Shown piece by piece: positions 1-8,799 of a stretch of 45,637 nucleotides of DNA (positions are counted from its first letter, which is position 1; each line of letters starts with the position of its first letter). The DNA is taken from assembly GCA_030537215.1 (NCBI GenBank), contig JAUNOF010000001.1, forward strand, positions 37,227 to 82,863. The letters are read 5' to 3'. Under the pieces are notes generated by a model. The model worked only from the letters and a program-made list of their open reading frames with translations. It ran no database searches and was not told where the DNA came from. Position numbers and translations under genes: made by a program. The stretch is from Lachnospiraceae bacterium (GTDB taxonomy: Bacteria > Bacillota > Clostridia > Lachnospirales > Lachnospiraceae).

Positions 1-918
1 GTTTTCCTTACCCGCCAGGTCCTTTGCCTTTCTTCCAGAGCCCTCTTTCTTTTTTCCGGACTTTCCTCCCGGAAGCAAAAGCCCTGCCAGAATTGCCGCC
101 GCAAATGCGGCTGCGCCAAACAGAATCCATTGCGTTGCAGTAAAGCCGTTTCCCTGATCCTCTCTGGGAATATCTGAATTCGCCGGTGCCGGCTTCATCG
201 CTACCTTTTCCTGGTAGTTTCCGTCATAAGGAACCCGTGTTCCCCGAATCAGCATTCGATGGCTGTTGATGCCATATGGCGTACAGGTAACTAAAGTTAC
301 ATAATCCTCCCCCTCTGTTATGGACAAGCCATCCAATTCATGAGGAAGGACAACCTGGATCTGATCGATCTGGTATTCCAGAATCTCATTTAAAACTTTC
401 AGATAGAAGATATCCCCCTCCTCCAGCCGGTCCAGATCCGTAAACAGTTTGGCTGATGGAAGTCCCCTGTGTCCAGTCAGGATCGCATGAGTACCAGGGC
501 CGCCTACCGGAAGGGAAGAACCTATATAGTGGCCTGCCGCAACCTGAAGCACACTTTCGCTGGTTCCGTGATAAATCGGGAGATTGACCTTGATCGCCGG
601 AATCCGAATGGCTGCCATAATCCCGGAACCGCCTGCATTCAAAAGCTCCTCATAGGGACTGTCTTCTTTTTTCTGCTCCGTATCCGCAGCCTCTGCCAAA
701 TTGGAAAACCCGGCCAGATAGGCATTGTACTCCTGCGCAGCTGCAAGCTCATTGGAATAATCCGCTTCCTCCATCTGCTCAACGGCCTGGTCATAATCTA
801 CGATTACCCTGGAGGCGTTCTTTTCATTCACATAGTTGCTGACAGATGGATAAAGCAGGATGGAAAGGCCTGTGAGGAAAATCAAGACAATCAATAAATT
901 TGCAAGTTTTCGTTTCAT
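1..918 (-). CDS. srtC: Class C (pilus) sortase, C-terminus cut by window edge
   Basis: This is a membrane-bound transpeptidase that would polymerise the pilins encoded just upstream. The frame is open from the ATG at 918 to base 1 (306 codons), so the last residues are missing. Residues 8-24 form an N-terminal membrane segment. The catalytic His150 lies in TGHRG. The core TLVTCTPYGINSHRMLIRG carries Cys212 and Arg220, as in class C pilus sortases. An SPY motif near residue 88 sits where these enzymes carry their active-site lid (usually DPY/DPF/DPW), so the usual Asp is shifted by one. A second hydrophobic segment (about 250-285) followed by a Lys/Arg-rich tail is typical of the class. It is the last visible gene of the minus-strand pilus operon, 94 bases after the backbone pilin. 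The family call is secure; substrate assignment comes from position. Confidence 0.95.
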   Translation of the reverse strand, partial: MKRKLANLLIVLIFLTGLSILLYPSVSNYVNEKNASRVIVDYDQAVEQMEEADYSNELAAAQEYNAYLAGFSNLAEAADTEQKKEDSPYEELLNAGGSGIMAAIRIPAIKVNLPIYHGTSESVLQVAAGHYIGSSLPVGGPGTHAILTGHRGLPSAKLFTDLDRLEEGDIFYLKVLNEILEYQIDQIQVVLPHELDGLSITEGEDYVTLVTCTPYGINSHRMLIRGTRVPYDGNYQEKVAMKPAPANSDIPREDQGNGFTATQWILFGAAAFAAAILAGLLLPGGKSGKKKEGSGRKAKDLAGKEN

Positions 919-1012
919 CGGCCTTTCGATCCTTTCTGTGGTTCTGATTTATGTTTTCTTCCCGTATTGTTTCACAATACCGCTTTACTGCTGCAGCCCG
1001 GAACGGATGGGA

Positions 1013-2779
1013 TTACGCTTTTTTTCTTCTCACGATGAAAAATACTGCCCCTGCCATCAGGATAATGCCTGCTGCGTAGAAGATGGTGGTACCCATGCCG
1101 CCGGTGGACGGAAGCTGTGCGCCGGTCATGTTCACAATGCCCAATGCATAAACAGCCCCTGGGGTATCTAACGTTACAACATAATTCCCATCTTTATCTT
1201 TTGTTGTCTGATCTCCTATGCTCCAAGTTGCTGTCTCATTGCCATCTGTAACACTATCTGGCAGATCACACGCAATTTCAACCGTAATATTATCTGCTTT
1301 ATTATATCCAGCCGGAACTCCAGTCTCTTCGATTGTATAAACACCTGCGCCTAATCCGCCGAAGGTCAGCTTGCCATCCGCTCCAGATGTGGCAACCATT
1401 TTAACTGGAACGGATACCTTCTCTGTGCTGGTTGCAGTCTTTTCTATATAGGTTACATCAGGATTTACATAATATTCCTCTGTTTCCTCTTCTGGTTTAT
1501 CCTCTGTATAGGTGCCATCCTTCAACAGATAATATGTGCCATCAGCAGAAACTTCATAATAGGTTCCGCCCTTTAACACAGTCTGCTGAGATGTTCCGGT
1601 TAAGGTGAATTCGGCTCCTGGTAATACCTCCCCGCCTTCCTTGGTCTTCGTAATCTCAATTTCAGCAACATATGTAATCGTGATATCCTCCGGAGATATT
1701 CCGGTGGGCACATTACCATCCGGCTTGCCCGGTTGTTCATCATCCTCTCCAACTTCATCAGAATTTGGATTATTGGAATATATTAAGGTAACCTTGTTGT
1801 CATTACCCTTTTCGCCAATAACTGCATCTGCATTCACCGTAGCGGAATACGTTACCAGAATCTCCTTCCCAGAAGCATAAGCTTTGATATTGGCAAATGC
1901 AACCTGGAAGGTCTTGCCATCCGCATCAGCTCCTGTGTATAAATAGTAATCCGTACCCTCAGTCAGTTCCTTCCCATCTACGATAACTGTAACATCATTG
2001 TTAAAGGTTAATCCATCTGACAATTTATCGTTAATTACGTAGAAATATTTGTCATAGCCGGTATAATCCGGAACTTTGCCTTTAATTTCATAAGATACTA
2101 CCTGACCGATGCCTGCATGGTTAGTATCAACTCGATCGGATCCCTCTACAATTTTCTTTTCAACTGTTGGTGTTTCTGCCTTCACTTTTGTAGTTACATC
2201 GGCCACAACCTGCAGAATATATCTGCTGTACGCATCATTTTCAGGAAGATTGGCCGTTGTTTCTTTAACCAGGTAATAGCCTGCTGTTAATGGGGAAATT
2301 TCATATCCGGTTGTGACTGCGCCGTTTTTTATCTCTGTGCTTACCGTTCCAGCCCCGGTTACAACATCTGCAATAACATCTGCAAAGGCTTGAATAACCG
2401 CACCGTCCTTCTCTTTTCCAGTCAGTGCAGCTGCAACGTCTGCTGCAGATGCATCATCCGCAAGAGCGATGATTTCCGGATCATCCGCCAGTCCATCTGC
2501 TGCCTTTAGCTTCTCAATTAAATTATCGGCATTAATTCCATCGCCCCACTCAATATTGGACAGCACTTTTGATTCTGTTTGGTTTTCTGTCTTTACCAGC
2601 AGGTCGCCTTTGAAGATCTGATATGCCGTATATTCATGTCCAGATTTATCACTCTCCAGCGTAATTGTAAAATTACCCTGACCCTTTGCGGTTGTTTCGT
2701 CTGCAAACGCAGTCCCCGTCATACTCAGCACCATAATCAGCGCCAGCAGCAGACTGGCAAGTTTTTTAATTCGTTTCAT
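1013..2779 (-). CDS. LPXTG-anchored backbone (major) pilin with isopeptide domains
   Basis: This 588-residue protein is the likely shaft subunit of the pilus. Residues 1-26 are a Sec signal peptide ending in AFA. Residues 30-200 form a first Ig-like domain. From about 205 (VEKKIVEGSD) to 370 there is a fimbrial isopeptide-formation D2 type domain; its Lys pair is the likely pilin-motif region used for polymerisation. From about 370 to 530 lies a SpaA/Cna-B domain containing the E-box TIEETGVPAGY, whose Glu catalyses the internal Lys-Asn bond in this family. The sorting signal LPSTG begins at 556 and is followed by a hydrophobic stretch and RRKKA. It sits between the tip adhesin and the sortase, the usual backbone position. 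A cell-wall protein with similar domains that is not polymerised is possible but unlikely next to a class C sortase. Confidence 0.93.
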   Translation of the reverse strand: MKRIKKLASLLLALIMVLSMTGTAFADETTAKGQGNFTITLESDKSGHEYTAYQIFKGDLLVKTENQTESKVLSNIEWGDGINADNLIEKLKAADGLADDPEIIALADDASAADVAAALTGKEKDGAVIQAFADVIADVVTGAGTVSTEIKNGAVTTGYEISPLTAGYYLVKETTANLPENDAYSRYILQVVADVTTKVKAETPTVEKKIVEGSDRVDTNHAGIGQVVSYEIKGKVPDYTGYDKYFYVINDKLSDGLTFNNDVTVIVDGKELTEGTDYYLYTGADADGKTFQVAFANIKAYASGKEILVTYSATVNADAVIGEKGNDNKVTLIYSNNPNSDEVGEDDEQPGKPDGNVPTGISPEDITITYVAEIEITKTKEGGEVLPGAEFTLTGTSQQTVLKGGTYYEVSADGTYYLLKDGTYTEDKPEEETEEYYVNPDVTYIEKTATSTEKVSVPVKMVATSGADGKLTFGGLGAGVYTIEETGVPAGYNKADNITVEIACDLPDSVTDGNETATWSIGDQTTKDKDGNYVVTLDTPGAVYALGIVNMTGAQLPSTGGMGTTIFYAAGIILMAGAVFFIVRRKKA

Positions 2780-2844
2780 ACTCTTCTTCCTTTCCTTTCA
2801 TCTTTCATTGGGTTTTGAATTATTTCAATATGAATCGTTCCTAA

Positions 2845-5800
2845 TCAGGAAGATGCGGTTTCCTCCTTTCTGCGCTTTTTATTATACAGAAGAGAGGACA
2901 TGGAGCCTGCCATCATCAGCAGCCCTCCCATTGTATACGGAAGGATACCCCGGCCTCCTGTTTCAGGAAGCTCTATATAGGCTGAATTCACAATCGTATT
3001 CTCCTGCCCGTTGTCCCAGACGCTTACAGTTCCGTCTGGAGCCGTCACCGTTACCGTAAGCACATCATAAGCAACTGCAGCATGGTACGTATTCTTATTT
3101 GCCATATATCCATCCGGCACCTTGGTTTCTGTAAGTATATATTGATGTCCGGAGGGAATCCTTTCAAAGTGAACGCTTCCATCTGCTCCAGAGCTCCGTG
3201 TCATATCCTGGATAGCAACGCTTGTACTTCCATCCCCTCGGCAAATCGTACATTTGCTTGCATCATGGCTTAAGGTAAATTCAGCCCCGCTTACGTTCCG
3301 TCCAAAAGAATCGGTCTTTTTGAATTTCAATTCTGACAAATATCCTTTTACAGACGGAATTGGGAACTCCATTGTCTTAGGATCAGAAATCACAACATTT
3401 CCATTCTGGCTCTCAACATACCGATAATTCAGGGTCGTGGTATCATTGGTGGGATAAATGTTCTCCTCAAGGAAGCTTTCTTTCTCATTTTTCAATCGCA
3501 CCCGGTATACCAACTGATACGTATACGTGGTAACATTTCCTGACGTAGTACTCTGATAGCCTGAATTCTTTAAATCCCAGCTTATGGCGGAATCATCATT
3601 CTGGAAAACCGCTGTATTTTCTCCGCCCGGCACATTGGTACCTGTCAGATTTTCCCCAACTAATTGGGGAGCCTTATCATAAAAGCCTATGAATTCTACG
3701 GTGTCCGCCGAGCCATTTATGGTTGGAATAGGATCTCTGGATACCCAGTCAGCTTTTGAACCTGCTTCAATCTGTTCCTTGATTTTCTCGAAGATCTGCT
3801 CATATGCAGAATTCAATCCGTCATAATTGGTGCTGTCATAGTAATGTCCCGAACCAATCTTATTTCCCAGCCAGTTTTTATAGGATTCCAGGCTGCTGGC
3901 ATTTCCAATCTCATAGGAGGTGCCAGAACGGTCTACTACTGAATAACCATTTGCATCTTCACTTTGCTTAATGAACCGTTGAAGTGACTGTCCTCCCACA
4001 TCCACGCCGATGGAGAAAATCTCAACACCGGAATTTTTAATTGCTGTAGCCATTTTTCGTGCGCGGATTGCAGCTTCATCACTGTAGCTGGTTCCATAAG
4101 TGCATGGTTTGTTCAAAACACGATCTTTAAATACGGTTCCTCTTGAATCATAAGTGTCATATCCTACGTATCCGTTTTGAATGTAGGTAGTGGGAAACCC
4201 GTCACTTAAGAAAATAATGTATTTATTTTTGTTGGAAGCCCTGCTTATCATATCCGAAGCCATCTTCAATCCTGCTTCTATATTGGTGAACCGCTTATGG
4301 GACTCTCCATACCCATTTCCATTGATGATGTTTCCCGTTTTTGTCCGCATGGTATTTTTCAGCTGGTTTACGGTCTGCTCCGAACAAGCCTGCAAACCAA
4401 AAATTTCCTGGGCATCGGTATTGAAAGCCACGTAGCCGACTCTGCTGTTACCTGAATTGTTCTTTGCAAACGTGTCAAGGAAACGCTCTGCTGCATCCAT
4501 TGCCGCATAATAGCGGGTCACACCGCCAAAATCACTGGTCATGGTATTGGAAATATCCATCACGATCACAACCGCCATATCCGGATCCTTATAAATTTCA
4601 GATATCTTCGTCTGCGTCTGCACCTTTAATGTAATATCAAACACATTCTCCAGTTCCGTTCCGGCAATGGTCTTGCTGACCGTAACATTTCCTTCTCCGC
4701 TCCTGCTTCCGCCCCGGTCCGCAACCTGCTGATCGGACGTGACCGCAGTTCTTTCCATTCTGCTGTCCGCGGAACTTAGCATTGCCTTCTGCATAACTGC
4801 CTGACTCATGGGCTTTGAAGCAATGGCCATATCATCTTCCGGATCTTCTGGCTCCTCTGAAGCTTCAAAATCCTCTGAAGCATCTGCATATTCGCTGTAT
4901 TCTTCAAACCAGCCGCTGTCCCGCAGTTCGATCCAATTGCTGCCATAGGAAGGCTCCGCAAGGCTGTCAACACTGCCATAAAGCAGCGTATACAGCCGCA
5001 TATGCAGCTCCGCATACTCCTCTTCCTTTAGCTCTTCATTGCTGAACGCCTCATTCAAACGCTGCAGCACCTCTTCCACGGCTGCGCGTACCTCATCCTC
5101 CAATTCCCCTGGTACAGCAATCTGTGCCTCCAGAGCCTCGATTTCTTTCTTAAAACGCTCATATGCAGAATTGGGCTCCTCCTCCGCAGGTTGGTCGGAA
5201 ATCTCAGCCAGCACATAAACGGAAAATTGATCCGTCTCCACCACTACTGCATGTTCTTCCTCCAGAGAGCATGTGATTTCATTGACCTGAAGCTGGGGCT
5301 CGTCTAAATGATAAACCCGGATTTCCTTTCTTTCCGGCTCAGTCTCCTGATGGTTCTGGCTTACCTTTGCCTCCCGGCTCTCTTCCTCTGCTTCCGGCTT
5401 TGTCTCAGCTTCTTTATCACCGTTTTCTTCCGGCAGACAATCCGTTAACGTTACATCATCAAATTTTACACGGACCAGATCCAGAAGCTCTGTTTCTTCT
5501 TCGTCTGCAAGCAACATAAGCTGCAGCGCCCGGTAGCATGTGATGGATATGTTTTCTTCCTCAGCCTGTTTTCCCAACGCTTCCGCCACCTGCTGCTTTT
5601 GTTCCTCATCAAGATCCGAAACCTGAAGCTTCAACGCTTCCGCTTCCGGGAAGGAAGACATGGGACCTTCAACCGTAACCATCCCCTGGTCAAGGTTTCC
5701 AGATAACTTAATCCGCCCTTCACCTGTTATCTCAAACCAGAAGCCCTGGGTTGAAATAAAGGATTTTTTATGCCATTTTCCTGTAGCGGTTACTTTTCCA

Positions 5801-7068
5801 TAGTACCTGCCAGGTTTTGTATCTCTAGCTGCTTCATACAGACAATTAATCCACCCGATATCCTCTGCATCTTTTAGACGGCTGGGTCTGAATCTGCGGA
5901 AGCGGGCTCCATATACGGTCACTTCATAAGAAACCCGGGAAGCCTCAATATACATGGCCTGATCCGTATAGTTGGCCTGAGTTTCCTCTTTGTCTGCTTT
6001 TGATGGACTGGCAATCCGTCCATCCCGTAAATCAATTTCATCACGTTCTGCATTGGAAGAAGATGCTTTCCGCTTAGCCTGAGAAGGAGATGCGGCATCG
6101 TCAACAGTTGTAATCTGCTCCCGGTATTTTTCTTCCCGCTCTTCCTGCTTTTTCTCATCCCAATCATCCAGATACCAGCTTGGCTCAGTCATCCAGATAT
6201 TCATTTCATTCTGAACTCCGGCCTCCAGCTCTGTACCGCCTGCTAACTCCAGGCTGACATAGGGCATTCCTATTCCGTAATACCATTTTTCTGAACTGTT
6301 AATGCTCCGGCTTTCACCTTCTCCTTTAAAAATAAATTCTACCGAGGCTTTCGCCATCTCGGCATCATCATCGGTGTAAAAAGTGAATTGGACGGGATAA
6401 AGCTCTCCAGAAAGCAGACAGATTCCATCTAATACACTGCTGTCCTCTTCCTCATCTTCACTTCCGAATTCCCGTTGGAACTCCTTCTGTTCTGCAGCCT
6501 CCTGTTCATCCTCTGACAGCTCTTGGGCGGCATCTGCATCTGTCTCAGATTCCGTGGTTATCGCCTCTTCTGCAGTTTCCTGATCGCGATTTTCTTCCTC
6601 TAATTCCTCCGCTGATTCTTCCATTCCACTGCTGAGTCCATCATCTCCCGGCCCTGTCTCTGCTTCTTCTAAGGATACGAATCCTGCGTTTTCTTTTTGA
6701 ATATAACGGCTTTTAAATTTCAGAACACCGTCGGTAATATCTTCCTCCGTATTGTTTTTCAGATAAAGAGTCAATTCTGTTTCGTTTCCCGGCATGATCT
6801 CGTTATCATTCGCAACAATATAGATATCAACATCCTTTTTTTCTCCCTGACGATACCTTGCATTGCTGGCTGTCGCCCACCGGGAACCATTACCAGATTC
6901 ATCTGTATCCTCCGCTGCGAACACATTTTTTCCGGTTCCATACAGCAAAGATACGTTCAATACCATCGATACAATCATGATGAATACCAGCATCCCGGAA
7001 ATGCGTTGTCTCCACAGCCTTATATTCGATTCGGATTTGTATCTGTGCGCAGATCTTCTGCCCTCCAT
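2845..7068 (-). CDS. Large VWA-domain pilus tip adhesin, LPXTG-anchored
   Basis: This 1407-residue surface protein is the probable tip adhesin. A long basic start and a hydrophobic segment (26-45) end in VFAA, a Sec signal. A Glu-rich low-complexity stretch spans about 130-215. A VWA domain covers about 832-1100, with the metal site read as D838-I-S840-N-T842, a Thr replacing the last Ser of DxSxS. A Cna-B domain covers about 1245-1363 with the E-box YILTETKVPDGY. LPETG begins at 1368, followed by a membrane segment and KKRRK. The central region (215-800) matches no family I recognise and carries repeated AS(P/S)S(N/Q/K)A linkers near 325-360. The start has a purine-rich ribosome site (AGGGGGGGAAGT) just before the ATG. 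It lies 26 bases after the small upstream gene and 65 before the pilin, so it is co-transcribed. Confidence 0.92.
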   Translation of the reverse strand: MEGRRSAHRYKSESNIRLWRQRISGMLVFIMIVSMVLNVSLLYGTGKNVFAAEDTDESGNGSRWATASNARYRQGEKKDVDIYIVANDNEIMPGNETELTLYLKNNTEEDITDGVLKFKSRYIQKENAGFVSLEEAETGPGDDGLSSGMEESAEELEEENRDQETAEEAITTESETDADAAQELSEDEQEAAEQKEFQREFGSEDEEEDSSVLDGICLLSGELYPVQFTFYTDDDAEMAKASVEFIFKGEGESRSINSSEKWYYGIGMPYVSLELAGGTELEAGVQNEMNIWMTEPSWYLDDWDEKKQEEREEKYREQITTVDDAASPSQAKRKASSSNAERDEIDLRDGRIASPSKADKEETQANYTDQAMYIEASRVSYEVTVYGARFRRFRPSRLKDAEDIGWINCLYEAARDTKPGRYYGKVTATGKWHKKSFISTQGFWFEITGEGRIKLSGNLDQGMVTVEGPMSSFPEAEALKLQVSDLDEEQKQQVAEALGKQAEEENISITCYRALQLMLLADEEETELLDLVRVKFDDVTLTDCLPEENGDKEAETKPEAEEESREAKVSQNHQETEPERKEIRVYHLDEPQLQVNEITCSLEEEHAVVVETDQFSVYVLAEISDQPAEEEPNSAYERFKKEIEALEAQIAVPGELEDEVRAAVEEVLQRLNEAFSNEELKEEEYAELHMRLYTLLYGSVDSLAEPSYGSNWIELRDSGWFEEYSEYADASEDFEASEEPEDPEDDMAIASKPMSQAVMQKAMLSSADSRMERTAVTSDQQVADRGGSRSGEGNVTVSKTIAGTELENVFDITLKVQTQTKISEIYKDPDMAVVIVMDISNTMTSDFGGVTRYYAAMDAAERFLDTFAKNNSGNSRVGYVAFNTDAQEIFGLQACSEQTVNQLKNTMRTKTGNIINGNGYGESHKRFTNIEAGLKMASDMISRASNKNKYIIFLSDGFPTTYIQNGYVGYDTYDSRGTVFKDRVLNKPCTYGTSYSDEAAIRARKMATAIKNSGVEIFSIGVDVGGQSLQRFIKQSEDANGYSVVDRSGTSYEIGNASSLESYKNWLGNKIGSGHYYDSTNYDGLNSAYEQIFEKIKEQIEAGSKADWVSRDPIPTINGSADTVEFIGFYDKAPQLVGENLTGTNVPGGENTAVFQNDDSAISWDLKNSGYQSTTSGNVTTYTYQLVYRVRLKNEKESFLEENIYPTNDTTTLNYRYVESQNGNVVISDPKTMEFPIPSVKGYLSELKFKKTDSFGRNVSGAEFTLSHDASKCTICRGDGSTSVAIQDMTRSSGADGSVHFERIPSGHQYILTETKVPDGYMANKNTYHAAVAYDVLTVTVTAPDGTVSVWDNGQENTIVNSAYIELPETGGRGILPYTMGGLLMMAGSMSSLLYNKKRRKEETASS

Positions 7069-7094
7069 ACTTCCCCCCCTTTCTTTTTTATTGT

Positions 7095-7292
7095 CTATGA
7101 TTCACTTTGATTGTTTTGATCAAAGCCATATTCACTTGCCTCCAACGCGGTGTCCATCAGCTTAATCAGCTCCAGCATGCTCCTGAAGCATCTGGTGTCC
7201 GATCGGTTCAGCCAGATCACCTGTCCCTGCCATGTAGAATTTTCCTGACTACTGATATGTATTATAAAGGTTTCTTTCATTGCCGCTCTCAT
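7095..7292 (-). CDS. Small unknown protein with TWQG motif, in pilus operon
   Basis: A 65-residue protein of unknown function. I chose the ATG at 7292 because GGAGGG lies 8 bases before it; the open frame extends further upstream only as a shadow of the regulator gene. Its first 44 bases overlap the regulator's 3' end in another frame, which suggests translational coupling. The core is ETFIIHISSQENSTWQGQVIW, followed by a helix FRSMLELIKLMDTALE. It has no signal peptide and no membrane segment, so it should be cytoplasmic. From memory, similar small proteins with a TWQGxxxW core and a following RSALELIKL-like helix occur beside such regulators in other Lachnospiraceae; this recollection could not be checked here. 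Position suggests a role in controlling the operon rather than in the fibre. Confidence 0.75.
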   Translation of the reverse strand: MRAAMKETFIIHISSQENSTWQGQVIWLNRSDTRCFRSMLELIKLMDTALEASEYGFDQNNQSES

Positions 7293-8559
7293 TTCTGTCT
7301 CCCTCCATAATGGAACTTTCCACCGTATATACAGCAAAGCTAACTGCTGCCCTTCTTTTTTGAATTCCCTTCCATCTGTTTTCAAGACGGCTGATGATCG
7401 TTGGACTATCTTCCTGATCCGCTCCCACCAGCAGTACCAGAAATTGATTGGCGCTGTAGCGGGTATATACATCTCCGCTTCTAATTCCGCCTGCCAAAAC
7501 CTGACGAAACAGCTCCATTTCCGGCTCTGACCGTTCCCAGTTTTGCTGTTCTTTTGTCTTCTCTGAATTTTCCGGTTTTCCCCGTCTTTTCTCAGTCTGT
7601 GTCATCTCCGGTACGTCTATGGTGCAGATCATAAGCAGACTTTTTATCCCAGTCCGTTCTTCAAGCCGGGATATCACATGGTAGATATCCAGAAAACTAG
7701 GATAGCTGCAGCAATACGGTCCCTGAACTTCCCCATTCTCTCGAAGCCGATCCATTACATTTACTAAAGCATTAGCTGCATAATAAAACTGTCCGCCGGC
7801 GCTTCGATAGCGACTCATCACCTGGTCATTTACAGAGATTCCCAGTTCATCATAAAACATTTGTGCTGCTTCTTCATAGATTTTCATCGCCTCCTGATAC
7901 CGGTTCATGGACATCAGGCAGTCGATCTGCATCTCCTGCCATTCATCGTAGGGATGCATCTGACTTGCTGCTGTGCACAGCTCCAGCATCTCCTCATAGC
8001 TGCCTTCCATCTTCAAAATTTCACATAATTGTTTTAAGCATTTAAAGTACAAGTTTTGATAATATGCGCTTTCCACATTTACCCATTCTTCGCCGTTCAG
8101 CATGGGAAGAAACTCGCCTGTATAGATCCGGCAGAATTCCATCAGCAGCTCCCGGATTCTCCCCCGATTCTCCTCGGACCTGTTTTGAATGAATGGAAGG
8201 AGCTGATCCAACCTTCCGGTATCGGTTTCCACCTGATAATCCAAGGTAAAATAGTAGCGTGATCCCTTTAAAACAATGTAATTGCCTGGCGGAAAGCCTG
8301 CATTCTGGATGGCACGGCGGAGAAGGTATACCTGCTGGCGGAAATTGTTGATCTGCCGTTTCCAGTCATAGCAGTTACGCTGAAAGGTATCCACCAGCTC
8401 CTTCCGCTCGATCCCGTCACTTCCTGCCTTGATCAGCTGAAGCATAAGCTGCATGGTCTTCGTCTGAAGCCGTATTGGAATGGTAAGTTCCTGAGATTGA
8501 AAATATAGAACAAATCCACCTAACATTCTGGCATAAAAACCCTTATATGGATGATGCAT
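7249..8559 (-). CDS. BTAD/SARP-type transcriptional regulator with degenerate GGDEF-like C-terminus
   Basis: A 436-residue cytoplasmic regulator that probably controls the pilus operon it heads. The ATG at 8559 is preferred to the upstream ATG at 8622 because AGGAGGAG lies 9 bases before it and nothing similar precedes 8622. Residues 1-95 read as a winged-helix DNA-binding domain of the OmpR/SARP type. Residues about 110-260 form the helical repeat BTAD domain (YYQNLYFKCLKQLCEIL ... HPYDEWQEMQIDCLMSMNRYQEAMKIYEEA). Residues about 290-415 resemble a diguanylate cyclase fold: a beta strand SLLMICTIDV, then RSGDVYTRYSANQFLVLL, in which the GGDEF position reads SANQF (369-373), so catalysis is not expected. 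Its final codons overlap the next gene. Confidence 0.85.
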   Translation of the reverse strand: MHHPYKGFYARMLGGFVLYFQSQELTIPIRLQTKTMQLMLQLIKAGSDGIERKELVDTFQRNCYDWKRQINNFRQQVYLLRRAIQNAGFPPGNYIVLKGSRYYFTLDYQVETDTGRLDQLLPFIQNRSEENRGRIRELLMEFCRIYTGEFLPMLNGEEWVNVESAYYQNLYFKCLKQLCEILKMEGSYEEMLELCTAASQMHPYDEWQEMQIDCLMSMNRYQEAMKIYEEAAQMFYDELGISVNDQVMSRYRSAGGQFYYAANALVNVMDRLRENGEVQGPYCCSYPSFLDIYHVISRLEERTGIKSLLMICTIDVPEMTQTEKRRGKPENSEKTKEQQNWERSEPEMELFRQVLAGGIRSGDVYTRYSANQFLVLLVGADQEDSPTIISRLENRWKGIQKRRAAVSFAVYTVESSIMEGDRNESGNERNLYNTYQ

Positions 8560-8629
8560 CAAATCAAGCTCCTCCTCTTGTGTGACATGATCATGTGATA
8601 TCAGCAAGATGTAAAAATGCATTATTTTG

Positions 8630-8653
8630 TCAACAAAGGTATACGTTAGTTGA
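8630..8653. promoter_or_regulatory. 24-bp imperfect palindrome, copy 1 (upstream of pilus regulator)
   Basis: The element begins TCAAC and ends GTTGA around a palindromic centre GTATAC. It matches copy 2 (8776-8799) at 19 of 24 positions. It lies about 70 bases before the regulator start, downstream of the candidate promoter. It is a likely operator, with the neighbouring BTAD regulator as the simplest candidate ligand; that is inference. Confidence 0.6.
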
Positions 8654-8750
8654 CAGATGATGAATGGGTTAATTATAAGGTGAATTTTCAGATTTCTTTT
8701 TCGAAAAGTATATATTATCTATTTATATAGGAATAAGTGCGGTTTTTTAG

Positions 8751-8779
8751 AAAATACGACAATAAAAAATGACCATCAA
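8751..8779 (-). promoter_or_regulatory. Candidate promoter of the pilus operon
   Basis: On the minus strand TTGATG (8779-8774) is followed after 17 bases by TATTTT (8756-8751), each matching 4 of 6 consensus bases. The -35 lies inside the second 24-bp palindrome. The start would leave a leader of about 180 bases containing the first palindrome. The region is very AT-rich, so chance matches are possible. Confidence 0.4.
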
Positions 8780-8799
8780 CCAAAGTATACCTTGCTTGA
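8776..8799. promoter_or_regulatory. 24-bp imperfect palindrome, copy 2
   Basis: This has the same length and architecture as copy 1: TCAAC at the left, GTATAC in the centre and CTTGA at the right. The centres of the two copies are 146 bases apart, close to 14 helical turns, so both could face the same side of the DNA. It overlaps the -35 of the candidate pilus-operon promoter. Confidence 0.6.

Noticed and set aside
469-1171. Plus-strand frames in the sortase region
   Set aside because: They lie opposite a sortase gene whose open frame continues past the window edge, with intact His/Cys/Arg.
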